Assembly: GCA_003427395.1 (NCBI GenBank)
Contig: BFEA01000223.1
Coordinates: forward strand, 742,540 to 779,997
DNA from: Chara braunii
Lineage: Eukaryota > Streptophyta > Charophyceae > Charales > Characeae
Direction of reading: 5' to 3'
Length of the DNA stretch: 37,458 nucleotides
In this document: positions 19,078 to 29,744 of the stretch, piece after piece
Position numbering within the stretch: position 1 is the stretch's first letter
Layout: each line of letters starts with the position of its first letter
Notes under the pieces: model-generated
Database searches by the model: none
Told to the model about the DNA's origin: nothing
The model's input: the letters and a program-made list of their open reading frames with translations, nothing else
Position numbers and translations under genes: made by a program

Positions 19078-19480
19078 GCAGGGAAGACTTAGATACAATA
19101 GACTGACCTGACCGGGATTGACCTCTCTATACGTAGACGAAGGAGCGAAGCAGAATGCTCGAATACTTAATGACTAGCCCAATCAACGTTGCTAGCAGAC
19201 CAAAACATACATCATTTTTATCACATGGTGTGATGAGCCTGGCGCTATACACAGGAATAGGGCGCCAGGTCCAGACACGCACAGACGAAGAGGAGGACAT
19301 CAGACGAAGAAGAAGGCATCCGACGAAGAAGAGGGCATCAGACGAAGAAGAGGGCATCAGACCAAGAAGAGGGGAGAGATGGGTATATCGTCAACACCAA
19401 GTCTTCGTCACAAGTCCCAAATAATCCCTCGTTTGCAATCTCTGAAGCCCAAAAGTCGAGTCCAGATCTAAATGTCACCA
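19078..19480 (+). repeat. Dispersed repeat R1, copy 4, with 19-bp tandem units
   Basis: Carries GGGAAGACTTAGATACAAT, AACGTTGCTAGCAGACC, ATGGTGTGATGAGCCTGGC and AAGTCTTCGTCACAAGTCCC. Inside it (about 19282-19365) a short unit close to GACGAAGAAGAGGGCATCA is repeated about four times; other R1 copies have one or two versions. Confidence 0.75.
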
Positions 19481-19593
19481 AGCCACAATTTACCACATCC
19501 TCTCTCTTCTTTCCCTCTCTTTTTCTTTTCTCTCTTCTCTCCTTCTTCATCTCCTCTCTCTCTCCGCCATCTTGTCTGTATATTAGATGTATT

Positions 19594-19608
19594 AAAATAG
19601 TAATAATG

Positions 19609-19655
<47 letters not shown>

Positions 19656-19671
19656 TGTAATAATATTAATA
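19594..19671. repeat. AAT microsatellite
   Basis: Long (AAT)n run following CT-rich DNA after R1 copy 4. Confidence 0.95.
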
Positions 19672-19851
19672 CAAACCGGATCCATACAAGCTATGTTTTC
19701 GGTCAGGTACATTCAGCAAGGGTATGCGTTTTCCCTTCAGAGGAAAACGAGCGGAAGCAGCGGTAATCGTTGACAGGTAAGCCTTCCTTCTCCTTCTGCC
19801 TTCTCTCTCTCTCTCTCTTCCTCACTCACACACACACACACTCCATTGACA

Positions 19852-19950
19852 GGATGAACAAAAACGGAATGAATCTTCCGCAAAAACGTGGAAATATTCA
19901 TTGCCACTTTTCGATTTGCTCATTTCGTTCCAAGTAGCGTGCGGCGAGCC
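19852..19950 (+). repeat. About 100-bp direct repeat, first copy
   Basis: Pairs with 20174-20272. Shared words: AAAACGGAAT, AATCTTCCGC, TGCCAC followed by TTTTYGATTT, and GTAGCGTGCGGCGAG. Each copy follows a CA-rich stretch and an ATNGAYAGGAYGA start and is followed by a CT-rich tract, as if a larger unit were duplicated. Confidence 0.75.
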
Positions 19951-20173
19951 GTGTATTGGTCTGGTGCATTATGTTCGGGCTGATCACCCAACTATTGCGA
20001 TTGCGACCAGCGACGAGTAAGTAAGCGCCTCTCAATATCTCTCTCTCCTCTGTCTGTCTCTCCCCTCGATCTCTCTCTCTCCTCGATCTTTCTCTCCCTT
20101 CAATCTCTCTCTCTCCCTCTCTCTCTCCTTGGTCAAATCATGAACATCTCACATACACACATCCCATCGATAG

Positions 20174-20272
20174 GACGAGTAAAACGGAATAAATCTTCCG
20201 CTAAAATGCGGAAGTATACACTGCCACCTTTTGATTTTGCTCGTTCTATCGATCAAGGTAGCGTGCGGCGAG
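20174..20272 (+). repeat. About 100-bp direct repeat, second copy
   Basis: Counterpart of 19852-19950, roughly 80% identical by eye. Lies 130 bp before R1 copy 5. Confidence 0.75.
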
Positions 20273-20401
20273 GAGCGGGTAGGAGGTTTATAGGCTCTCT
20301 CACCCTCTCTCTCCTTCTCTCCTTCTTTGATTTTCATCTCTCTCCCTCTTTCTCTCTCCTTCTTTCCCTCACACACACGTGCACCCCGTCGCCTACCGTA
20401 T

Positions 20402-20800
20402 CGGTCCAGACCGGATCGAGAACCGACCTCTCGTACAAAGTACGAGATAGCGTAGTGGAAGACTTAGGTACCGATGATCCGAACAATCAATATTGCATGG
20501 CAGCCCCGAATATACATCATCATCATCATTCCATGGTGTAAAAGGGTCTGGCGCTTTACACAGGAAGACTGCGCCAACCCCAACCATAGACGAAGAAGAG
20601 GGAGGTTAGACGAAGAAAAGGGGAAGAGGGGAATGTTGTCAGCACCAAGTCTTCGGCGCATGCCCAAATAGTCCCTCGTCAAAATGTGTGAATCCTATTG
20701 TCGAGCTTGGATCCAATGTCGTCAAGTCTCAAGTCACAACTCTGTGTCTCTCTGTCGTAGTCTGCTGATACTAAGAAGTCAGGTGGCGAGAGGGTGAGAA
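20402..20800 (+). repeat. Dispersed repeat R1, copy 5
   Basis: The fullest R1 copy: CCGACCTCTCGTACAAAGTA, GACTTAGGTACCGATGATCC, TATTGCATGGCAGCCCC, CCATGGTGTAAAAGG, GACTGCGCCAACCCC, CACCAAGTCTTCGGCGC and GTCTGCTGATACTAAGA. A CA run follows at about 20850-20865. Confidence 0.8.
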
Positions 20801-20909
20801 GAAGAAGGTGGACTGAGAGGAGGAAGAAGGAGGACTCTCTCTCTCCTTTTTCACACACACACACGCTCGTACACACCAGAGCGAAGTGAATCTTTGGCAG
20901 ATTCATTGG

Positions 20910-20985
20910 TTTTATTTATTTATTTATTTATTTATTTATTCAATCTTATTATTATTACTTATTATATTATTATTATTATCTTTAT
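20910..20985. repeat. TTTA and ATT microsatellites
   Basis: About eight TTTA units followed by ATT-rich sequence to about 20985. Confidence 0.95.
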
Positions 20986-21140
20986 TCTATTCGATGGGAG
21001 TATCGGGTTTGGTTGTGTGGGACGAGACTTACCCGTTTTTTCCTCCCGCTCCTCGTTGTCGTCACCGTCTTCGTTGGAGTCGCTGTCGTCGTTGTTCGAG
21101 CCACCGTTGTCGTAGCTGTCCGATGACCAGCTCAGGTAAG

Positions 21141-21640
21141 TGTTCTCCCCACCTTTCTCTTTTTTTCTTCCTCCTTCTCTCCCTTCCCTCTCTCCTTCTT
21201 CTTTCTTCTTTCTCCCTCTTTCTCCCTCTTTTTTTTCTTTCGCCTTCTCTTTTCTCGCCTGGTGCTTCCTACTTCGGTCGCGATAGACGCTCGACCTTGT
21301 GCTGCTTGCACGTACTCCTTCCCATCCTTTTCCTTGTCTGCGGCCCGCAGTACCATGGTGTTCGTATCGCCCTGCCCCTGCGACGGAATTTTACCGGCCG
21401 CAATCGGGTGGCCTCTTTACTAGGTGAATCTGCCCCAGTATCGGGGCGCGATTCATTTGGGCATCTCGGGCAGGTAAGCCGTTGAGGGCAAGAAAAAAAG
21501 TAAAAAGGAAAAATAATAAATCTTAAAATTAAAATAAATAAAACGTAATAACAAATCTACAGAGATTCCTCCTGCAATCTCCTCCTATCTTGCCGAGTGT
21601 CGGAGTCCTACGACACTCGCTTCTAAGTATCCTACTAACC
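21141..21640. other. CT-rich and unassigned spacer
   Basis: CT-rich to about 21260, then unique sequence, with donor-like CAGGTAAG just before (21133-21140) and inside (21471-21478). A/T-rich from about 21490 to 21560. No gene recognised. Confidence 0.4.
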
Positions 21641-21754
21641 CTACTAACTCCTATATGTAAGGTCGTGAGTTCGAATCCCGCCCTTCTGAGGGCAGGTGAT
21701 AAAAAAAACAAGCCCCGCCCTTTTTGTAGCTAGCAAAAGAGCTAGCCAAGGGGC

Positions 21755-21823
21755 AGGTTGGATTCGATCCGCGTGTCCCCTGTTTATAAGTTCATCCCTC
21801 TACCTACTAGGCTAACTCTTACC
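21755..21823 (-). other. tRNA-like (SINE head or tRNA relic)
   Basis: The minus strand carries a Pol III A-box-like TAGCCTAGTAGG and a B-box-like GATCGAATC at tRNA-like spacing. The anticodon and T stems do not pair properly, so it is not a working tRNA. A second B-box-like GAGTTCGAATCC lies on the plus strand at about 21667-21678. Possible SINE remnant. Confidence 0.3.
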
Positions 21824-21840
21824 ACGGTGTGATAAAGAGC

Positions 21841-23961
21841 TGTCTCCCTATAAGTAGATGTAGTAGATCTGATCTGACCAGCCTGCGTGCTTGTGCACAC
21901 TTGCCAGTCAGTCCGCCGTCCTTAGGTTCGTTGGTTTGAATATGCACGCACCCTCAAGGTCACTTATTTCATCGGAAGGCCCGAAGGTCCGGTTCTTAGC
22001 CATGGCTGCGGCATCAAGGGTCGCGGCGGGGTAATCACTCAAGTGGTAGGTAGGCTGGTACCACACCAAGTAGAGGTAGACGTGGCGAGTACTCGACTCG
22101 GAGGTCGAAAATTTAAAAATTTTTAAACCCCTGGTATCGGTAGACAGACAGGTACCAGCCCAAGTCTCCATGCGTGTCGTAGATCTACCTGACACACCAT
22201 CAACCCACACTGACCCTTCGACCTTTTCTGTCGAGGGGTATTACTACTAATCCTAATCACCACAACGCGCGTCATAATAACGCGCGTACACTCTTAACGA
22301 AATTTTCTTACCGATTTTTCCCCCGGCCTCAGTAGCCGAGGAATTTTTCTCCCAGTGTCATGCTAAGCGTGCACACCCCCTTTATTCCAGACTGGCTCCG
22401 TCATGGTAGCCGACGGCGCCACCGTGTCGAATGCAAAGACATGGCAAAATACCCTTGTAAAGGTATTTTGTCCGACATTATCCCAGACCTCATTAAGCGA
22501 CGTCCTCGTCGCTCGGAGAGCTATATGCACATAAAGGTGTTTTCCGACAAGCAAATCGTCAAATCTGAATCCTGAAATGAAATGTGGTTTCAAGATTGAC
22601 GTCGTCACCCTACTTTTCATTATTACTGCCGGGATTTTAACCCGGGTCTCCCACATAAAATATAATGACTGGAAGTGGGGATACTTGATCTGTACTACAG
22701 TACATGAAATAGTTACGCACCTTTCCTTCCTCCACACCCTTAGTCTTTGGTCAAGGTATTCGTTGGTTGCTTTCAGGGTTGGTGTTAGTGTACGGACTCA
22801 ACCCGTCAAACGAGGGTCCTAACCGAGATCTTGGTTGTTCAACTCTCGATATTACTTGTTCAAAGTTGCCTGTTGTCCTGCCCGAAGCCTAATACAGGAG
22901 GACAACGGTCTCCATCTCGACCCACCACAGTCTTGCTGATCAGGCCGGAGCTGCGGCCCACCGCGTTGTTGCTTATCGATGGTTACCCTCGTTGGTTACG
23001 AAAAGATGGGTTAGTCATCCTATGAATTTCAAACTAATCTCGACCCCTTCGACACCCACCTGAATAGGTTCCTTCACCGGGGTGGTCATCCCCTCTAGCC
23101 CCTATTCTAGGCCATAGTCGAAGGGTCCGCTGCCTGTTTATGCTAGTTCAACAGCCCACTCTGGGAGTTACGTCCCAACGATGTCAATTTTCCACCATAG
23201 GCTTGGTAGTTTTATGCCCTCATGTTAACCCTTGAGGTGGATGAACGATGCTTTGAATAAACCAAATAAATGAAAACTTTTAATAAATTGAGCATTCGTC
23301 AGGCTGCCACTCAGGGTTGTGCCGTCCAAGTCTTTGATCATAGCTCGGTGAGGCAGGCACCTCGGGGTCATTTTGTATATATAAAACCATTATTCTAATA
23401 TATATAACCATTATTTTTAAAACAAATTTTTATTGACTCTTTGCTTGTCAGAATCCACAAAGAAAACATCACTTTCATAAAGATTGCAAAAGAATTGATA
23501 AGATTCAAAGGAGTCTATCCATGTTGTAGCATGGTCTCAAACATGAAATGTACAATCAATCCAGCTTTTGAAGTTTCACAAACACTTACCAAACTTCCAC
23601 AGGAAATACAGATCCACCCGTTCCTCTATCACCTCTTTAGATCTCAACAAAAGACAAAGGCCAACACACAATGTGACAAGTGCATCGTGTTCGCCAGCTC
23701 ATCCCCCTGAAAGATATATAAATACAAGTATGTTACAGAGTCAGATCATCACTCCCCTCTACTATCCCTCAAATACCTCTCATGCTCTTTCCTATACTAC
23801 TTCCTAGGCTAAGTTTCCTTATCTGACTGAAGAAAGCAACATAGCCTGTTTCATACTTTTCCTCTATTTAACTGAAGAAGAAAACACACATCCCTTGCTC
23901 TAAATTACCCCTTTCTCCCCCCTCATAACTATTTCACAAGTCAATACATTTCATGATCTAC
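21841..23961. other. Unassigned spacer
   Basis: Unique-looking DNA with no gene I recognise. A minus frame of 100 codons (22210-21908) and several short frames show no motif. A tRNA-like CCCGGGTTAAAATCCCGG (minus, about 22631-22648) may be another SINE trace, though it is also simply palindromic. AATAAA-like words occur near 23256-23270. Confidence 0.4.
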
Positions 23962-25711
23962 TCAGAAACACCTACCTATCTCTACGTAGAAATTAATTGG
24001 CAGTCCCAGTATCCTGTGAAGTGCTACCCTGCCTCCCTCAGGTATCATGGGAATGCTCTGCCCTGTGCCGGCCACCAATCTCTTATGACTATCATATCTG
24101 GCTTTTCCTTTCTTGATATAAATTGCTAGAATGGAGCATTCATCCCTAAGATGCCCTTCCTGACTGCAGAAGAAACACCTCTGTCCAGCCATGCTAGGCT
24201 TGATTCTCTTTATGTCTGAAGTCTCAGCCTGATCCTCCGCTCCTTTTGGTGAGCCCAACTCAGATTCTCTTTGCCTTTTGGCTTGTCTTGGCAGAGGCAT
24301 AGCCACACTCTCACTTACCTCATTTTCTGGTGCAAGAGGCTTTTCTCTCTTCTCTTCAGTCTATACCCCCTTCTCTTCACCCTCCTTTCTCTCCATCACC
24401 TCGGTGGCTTCCTTTTCTTTCCCCTGATGGCTCAGTTTGAGTCCCTCCATTCCTTTCAATTTTTCTCCCCATCTTTTCTCCCACTCTTGTCCCAACTTCT
24501 TTCTTTCTGAGATTTCATTGTCCAGGTCCAGCTCTAACACATTAACCTCAGAGCCCAGACCATGCATCTTTATTTCCATCCTTCCTATTGTGGCCGCTTC
24601 ATTCTCCAATTTCCTGTCGTTCATAGTAAGGGCGGCCCTGAATTGGCTCACTTCTTTCTGCAACTCCTTCCCTTTCTTGAATTCCTTCATTTCCTCCCTC
24701 ATCTCTTCCATATCTCTCAACAATTTTTCCCCTGGGCATCCCTCTCATTTTCCTTTTTCTTATCTCACTCATCTCTTCCTTTTCTGTGTCTCCAATCAGC
24801 CCCTCTTCCTCAGTTCTCTTGTCCTTGTGAGCCTCGCCTCCTTCCTGGATTCTCTTTCCTTCTCCAGCCTCCTTTACTCCTCCCTCCTTTTCATTCCCCC
24901 TTTCCAGTACCTCTTTCCTTCCACTCTCAATTGGCCTTTTCTTTCCAAGTTTCCTCTTCCTTGGTACCACACTTGCCCCCATGCTTTTCTTCCTCCCTTC
25001 TGCTGCCTCCTCCTTTTTCTGTTCACCTCCCTCTTCCTAATCAGATCCCTTGTTGCTGCTTATGGGGGAGATCGTCACTCTTTCCTTCAATCTTTTCAGA
25101 GGCACATCATCTCCCTCTTCATCCAACTGCTCCTGCCATTTCTCTTCCAATCCATAACCCCTTCTTTTGCAACCTTCTCTTTCTTGTCTGATCCTGTCTG
25201 CTCTGGGTGTAGGCCATCCACAATTCTGCCGTTATTCTCTTCCAGATTCGACTCCCTTCCACAATCTCTTTTACTTCCTCATTTTCACTCTCTTCTGATC
25301 TTGCGATCAATTGTTACTTCTTTTCCTTCTTGTTCCACTCGCCTCTCTCAGCGGCCAGATGCAAGCTTTCCATAAAGTCCTCCAGATGGCCCCCATGTCC
25401 TTCCCCAATCTCTCCTTGCATACTTTCCACCTCGTGCATCCTGCCACCACTTCTTCAATCCTTCTCTTGTACATTCCTGCTCCACTCACATTCGCAATTT
25501 TCTCTCTGTCACCCCATTCTCTCCTGAATGCGTACTCTTCATGGTCTCGCAGGAATACTCGCAGGCTGTCTCCAGCCCTGCAAACGGGCAGCTCCTCCAG
25601 GTTATTGAGACTCTCTGATCCCTCCTCTGGCCTCCCTTTCTCAAGGTAGGTCCAGAGGGCCCTGCCACCGCTCCTCTCTGCGCCATAGCCTCTTCTTACC
25701 AAGGGTCACGC
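23962..25711 (-). pseudogene. Gag-like gene: coiled coil and zinc knuckle, broken
   Basis: Minus-strand pieces read in order: 25702-25307 (131 codons, with a gag-like FLRDHEEYAFRREWGDREK stretch and a CTRWKVCKERLGKDMG segment), a Lys/Glu-rich linker (24982-24599), a strongly helical coiled-coil stretch (24723-24361, from MLRDMEEMREEMKEFKKGKE onward), and a C-terminal CCHC zinc knuckle CFFCSQEGHLRDEC (24177-24136). Frame changes and stops separate the pieces. This is the usual domain order of a retroelement Gag, but unlike the gag of copies A/B, so it is a second element or a captured gene. It begins just after an intron-like segment downstream of copy B's integrase; copy A has only its first about 280 bp. 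Confidence 0.6.
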
Positions 25712-25818
25712 CTGCACACAGAGAAGGAGCAATTGATACGTACGAGGGTCAGATCATCACCAAGGCAACATTCCTTGTTAACACAAGTTGACAATGCCCT
25801 CCTTTATCAGGCACTTAC
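25712..25818 (-). other. Intron-like segment downstream of integrase (B)
   Basis: Donor GTAAGT at 25818-25813 and acceptor TGTGTGCAG ending at 25712, 107 nt apart on the minus strand, as in copy A (581-475). Confidence 0.35.
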
Positions 25819-25821
25819 ATG

Positions 25822-25945
25822 CACGCATATATATATATACACACACACATATATATATCATATATATATATATATATACATACATAAGCGTATATACACA
25901 CACATATCCCCACTTATACCCCTTTGCATCCATGTACGTACACAT

Positions 25946-25975
<30 letters not shown>
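25822..25975. repeat. TA and CA dinucleotide microsatellites (B)
   Basis: Same composite as 586-765 in copy A, with shorter CA and AT runs. Confidence 0.95.
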
Positions 25976-25977
<2 letters not shown>

Positions 25978-26061
25978 GCATGTATGCATCCATATATGTA
26001 GGAGCATAATCTTGGGCAATTGGGTACATCCCTGTACAGAAATTGATATAGATATGCATGC

Positions 26062-26388
26062 CTAAACACCTTCCCAATCTATCCAAGTTTTCCGTATCGT
26101 AGCTGAGCTTACCTCTTCTCTGACTCGGAACTTCTTCAGTCTAGATCCTGAGACCCAGTCCTTCCTTGGAGTTTCATCAATCTTTTCTAGCTCATATGCC
26201 CCATGAAGTCCCTGCTTCTTGACTTTGAATGGTCCTAGCCACCATTTGTCCAATTTTCGCGACCACTGCATTTTCAGAGAGGAATCGTAGAGTACTACTG
26301 TCTCGCCAACTTGTAGAGGTTCGATTCTTACTCTAGGTAGCTTGTGCCACCCTTCTTTATCATTTCCCCTGCTGTCCGCAACGTTCAT
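26062..26388 (-). pseudogene. Integrase C-terminal GPF domain, copy B
   Basis: Open frame of 108 codons containing VGETVVLYDSSLKMQWSRKL followed by DKWWLGPFKV and GSRLKKFRV. This is the GPY/F module found at the C-terminus of many Ty3/gypsy integrases. It shows what copy A has lost at 862-1128. It is separated from the core by a break near 26395. Confidence 0.8.
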
Positions 26389-26401
26389 GGATGCTTCCTT
26401 C

Positions 26402-27281
26402 TTAAGTGGCGCTGATCTGCCTTGCCCTTACATCTAGCAGTTCCTTCAAAGTCAAATTGTTCTCCAGGTCCTGCCTGCGCCAAGTTTTCAGGAAGCTTTC
26501 AATCGGAAATGTGGCGTGACGCTCACACCAGAGTGTCGCAGGTGCATACCCGGTCGTCCTCTTTACAATGATGTTCTCCACAAAGAACATTGTTCTTAGG
26601 AATTTTGGCCAGAGGTTCGGCTTCCCACTGGTCCATTTGGCCAATAAGTTAGTAATTGTACTATGGTTTCTCTTGACCGGTGCATTCGCTTGTGGATGAG
26701 CCCGAGTCGTATAGTTACCTCTGACCCCCAATTCCTTGAGCAGTTCCTTCACTGAACTCAGACCCCCTGTCCATCGTGAATTCCAATACGAACGGATATC
26801 TGAGATAATACTCTTTAATACAATCCGCCACCGTTGTTCCGGTCTTGTTTCTGATCGCCCTGTCATCAACGAATCCAGTAAGGTTGTCCCTTGCGTCAAA
26901 TATATAGTTATATCCTCCAAGAGCTAGTGGCATAGCAAGTAGATCCAGGTGAATAACCGCTCCTACTTCCTTGATATATCTAAGATGCAGAGGTTCCTTG
27001 TACCTGATAGGCGATCGTATTTGACAAGACACACACGTTTCACAGTACCTTCGTGTCATTTCAAACATTCCTTCCCAGTAGTTGAGTTTCATCGTCTTTT
27101 TATAAGTAGCCACGAAACTCCGATGTCCTCCAACTATCACATCATGCAATGCGGCTACTACATCAATCTGACAATTCCTACCACATACGACACGTCGCGG
27201 CGGCCCCCTCTTGTCCCTCATGAACAAATAGCCACCTCTTACCACATAGTGGTCTCTCATCCTGAGAGTCTTTTCGCTCAC
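26402..27281 (-). pseudogene. Integrase zinc finger and core, copy B (frameshifted)
   Basis: The finger (CETC pair, LHDVIVGGHRS), HLDLLAMP and MDRGSEF are present in the first frame (27281-26715). A 10-nt deletion relative to copy A near 26755 shifts the frame, and the rest continues in 26920-26402. The catalytic Glu of PQANAPVER is Lys (PVKRNHS). The core would be inactive. Confidence 0.85.
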
Positions 27282-27314
27282 TTCTCTCTCTTTTATCTTC
27301 TGAGAGGAGCAATT

Positions 27315-27911
27315 CCATTTCTAAATAGAATCCATCGTACTCCTCCTCCCTGAATTCCTCTGAGATCTCCTCTTGTTCAAACTCTCCTTCCTTCTCTTCA
27401 TCAAATTCATAATCGTCCCCAATAATTATCTCATCAGCCCTCTCTCATCATTTGCTTGAACCTGTAACAGTGAATTTGTCAGGTAGTACATTCTTCCCAT
27501 CATGGCTACCTGCTCGTCTGCCTGTTGGACTCCTGCTTCGATCGTTCGCAGCTCATCTATTCTCCTATAGTTTTCTGCCAGAGCCAACTCCATCATCCAC
27601 TCCGTATTTCGTTCTCCCTAAGAGTCCTCTTCCTCTAATGGTGTGAGTATCAGCGAAGGCTCTCTCATAAATTCGAGGGGTGGATGTCACATTGGATTTC
27701 CTCTCCTCAGCTCCTTACTTTCAACAAACGTGAACCAACAGTTCACATGAGTTCGCATATCTTCCCCTTCCTCCAAAAATCCGTCTACCGGAGGTGTTTC
27801 TTCATTAGGTTCTCGCTGGTTTCCCCACTCAATTCTGCTCATGCCGTCCACCCTGTTCTTGTTCCCAGGGATCCGCTGTAACTGGAAGTCGAACATCCAG
27901 ATATAGGTGAG
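27315..27911 (-). pseudogene. Pol linker, RNase H end to integrase (B)
   Basis: Carries RIPGNKNRVDGMSR after an in-frame TGA at 27912. A TGA at 27687 replaces the Trp that copy A keeps (AMWHPP), and a TAG lies at the codon where copy A has TGA (2430). Confidence 0.75.
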
Positions 27912-28433
27912 TCATCTGGCTATGGTCGGATCTGAGGGCGAGAAGTTCTTGAGCGAGTACATAAGCGTCGTTGGATCGATCCTGAGTACAAACCTCCTCC
28001 CAAAGAGGTAATGCCTAAAAATTCTTAGGCAATGCCGGACCGCCAACGCTTCTCTTTTAAACTGCGAGTAGTTCCTTTCTGTCGAGTTGAGAGTCCTGCT
28101 TTCAAACCTCAGCGACCTCTCCTTTACTTCACTGTCTGCCTGAATCAAGACGCCTCCCATGGCGGTTGGCCCAGTGTCAGTTTCAACTATGAAGGGTCTC
28201 TCCATAGTCGCATCAAAGTCTGGTACACCTAGTACCAGTCCTCCTTCTCTGAATTCCTTCTTCAATTCTTCCACCACTTCTTTTTGATGGTTTTCCCACT
28301 CCCATTCTTGATCCTTCCGGACTAGCTTCCTTAGATGCTCTGTTTTGCTAGCAAATCTTTCTATGAATTTCCTCCAGAACTTATAGGTACCATGGAAACT
28401 TCGAACTCCACCTACAATTCTAAAGGGAGTGGG
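27912..28433 (-). pseudogene. RT thumb and RNase H, copy B
   Basis: Same segment as 2724-3245, bounded by the same two TGA codons. The first catalytic Asp survives here (ETDTGPTAMGG), and the TERNYSQFKREALAV signature is present. Confidence 0.8.
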
Positions 28434-29428
28434 TCATTCTAGGATCTTATTGGTCTTCTTCTTATCAGGACGCCGACCATGCTCATTGCAAATGTATCCT
28501 AGAATGGTTAACTCCTTTACGCAATGTCTCAACTTTACTCCACTGGCGATAAGGTTGTTTTCTTCTAGTAATGATAGGACTTCTCTCAGCCCTTGAACAT
28601 GCTCCCATACAAACCTCCTAACCCCTGGAGCCACCTTTGACTCATCCTTCTCAATCGGGCCCCTAACTGCAAGATGATCTATGTATAGCTCGGTCATCTG
28701 AGGGCTGATTGGCTGCATAACCCAGATCGTGCTTCGTTGCACCATGGCCAGAACATTGGTCCATCCTTGCGGCGCTACATTCATATCGACCAATCCCCTA
28801 GGCGTTTGCATCGCCGTGATGGGACGGTCTGCCGGATAGACTGGAAACTGATCATATCCAGAGTAGAGGTCGATGAGGGACACAATCGACCTTCCTGCAC
28901 AAGCTTCTGACAACTGGTCAACGATGGGCAAATCTCCTGCATCCTTACGGTTACCTCGTTCAGTCGTTGGCGGTTTTACACCCATCTGAGAACTCCATTT
29001 GGCTTTACAAAGCAAAACCAAGGAGACGCGTACGGTCCACTGGAATACCCTGCAACATCCGTACGGATTTCTCCATCTAGGTACTCTACAACCCTTCTGC
29101 GATCCTCGGGGTTTGGGTACTTAGCTCCTCGGACATTCGATGGTTCATGAGGCACCGTATGAATGCGGATCATTTCAATCTTGTCCACATCCAGCCTCCT
29201 ACGTTGATCATCGTTGAAGGCATATGCCCCATATTTTTCACGTATCAGTTCTTTCACAAAGTACTCCTCTTGCCTTCTCAGAAACCCAGGTTCCCCTATT
29301 ATTAGTTCTTTCTCAGTCTCATCGTCAATACGACAAGGTCCATTCTGGATGCCTTCCCTCATTCGATGTATCAGTTCTCTTTCCTGGTTATAATACAGCC
29401 CTTTTTCCTCACTCAGTAGAACTGTCAC
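28434..29428 (-). pseudogene. Reverse transcriptase, copy B
   Basis: The N-terminal part (29428-28976) and palm (29021-28434) lie in different frames because of small indels near 28950-29000. SLIDLYSGYDQF is intact, but the catalytic YIDD is YIDH, removing the second catalytic aspartate. It ends at the shared TGA. Confidence 0.85.
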
Positions 29429-29744
29429 AGGATGGCTCTTCCTATCTACCGTCTTGTACCTCCTTTTGGAGCCCTGCTCGAGCCCACCCTAAAAAAATGT
29501 AGACCGGCAGCTTGAGCATTTGGCGTATGGGGGGACACTATTATCTGAGAAGAAGGAGGTGGTCGGTAAACGAAATCGACCCTTCCCCCTTCTGGAACAC
29601 TTGCATCCTTTCTACGAGTGCCCTGACTGCGTCCAGATCAACCATCCTATAGGCCCATACCAGTTCCACTGGGTCACTGATATTCGTTAGACTTAATACA
29701 AGCGCTTTGACTTCTTCGTCATCTGACTCCTCTTCTCCTTCTTC

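Noticed and set aside
24437-25375. 312-codon plus-strand Ser/Leu/Phe-rich frame
   Set aside because: Antisense of the Glu/Lys-rich gag-like pseudogene; no domain of its own.
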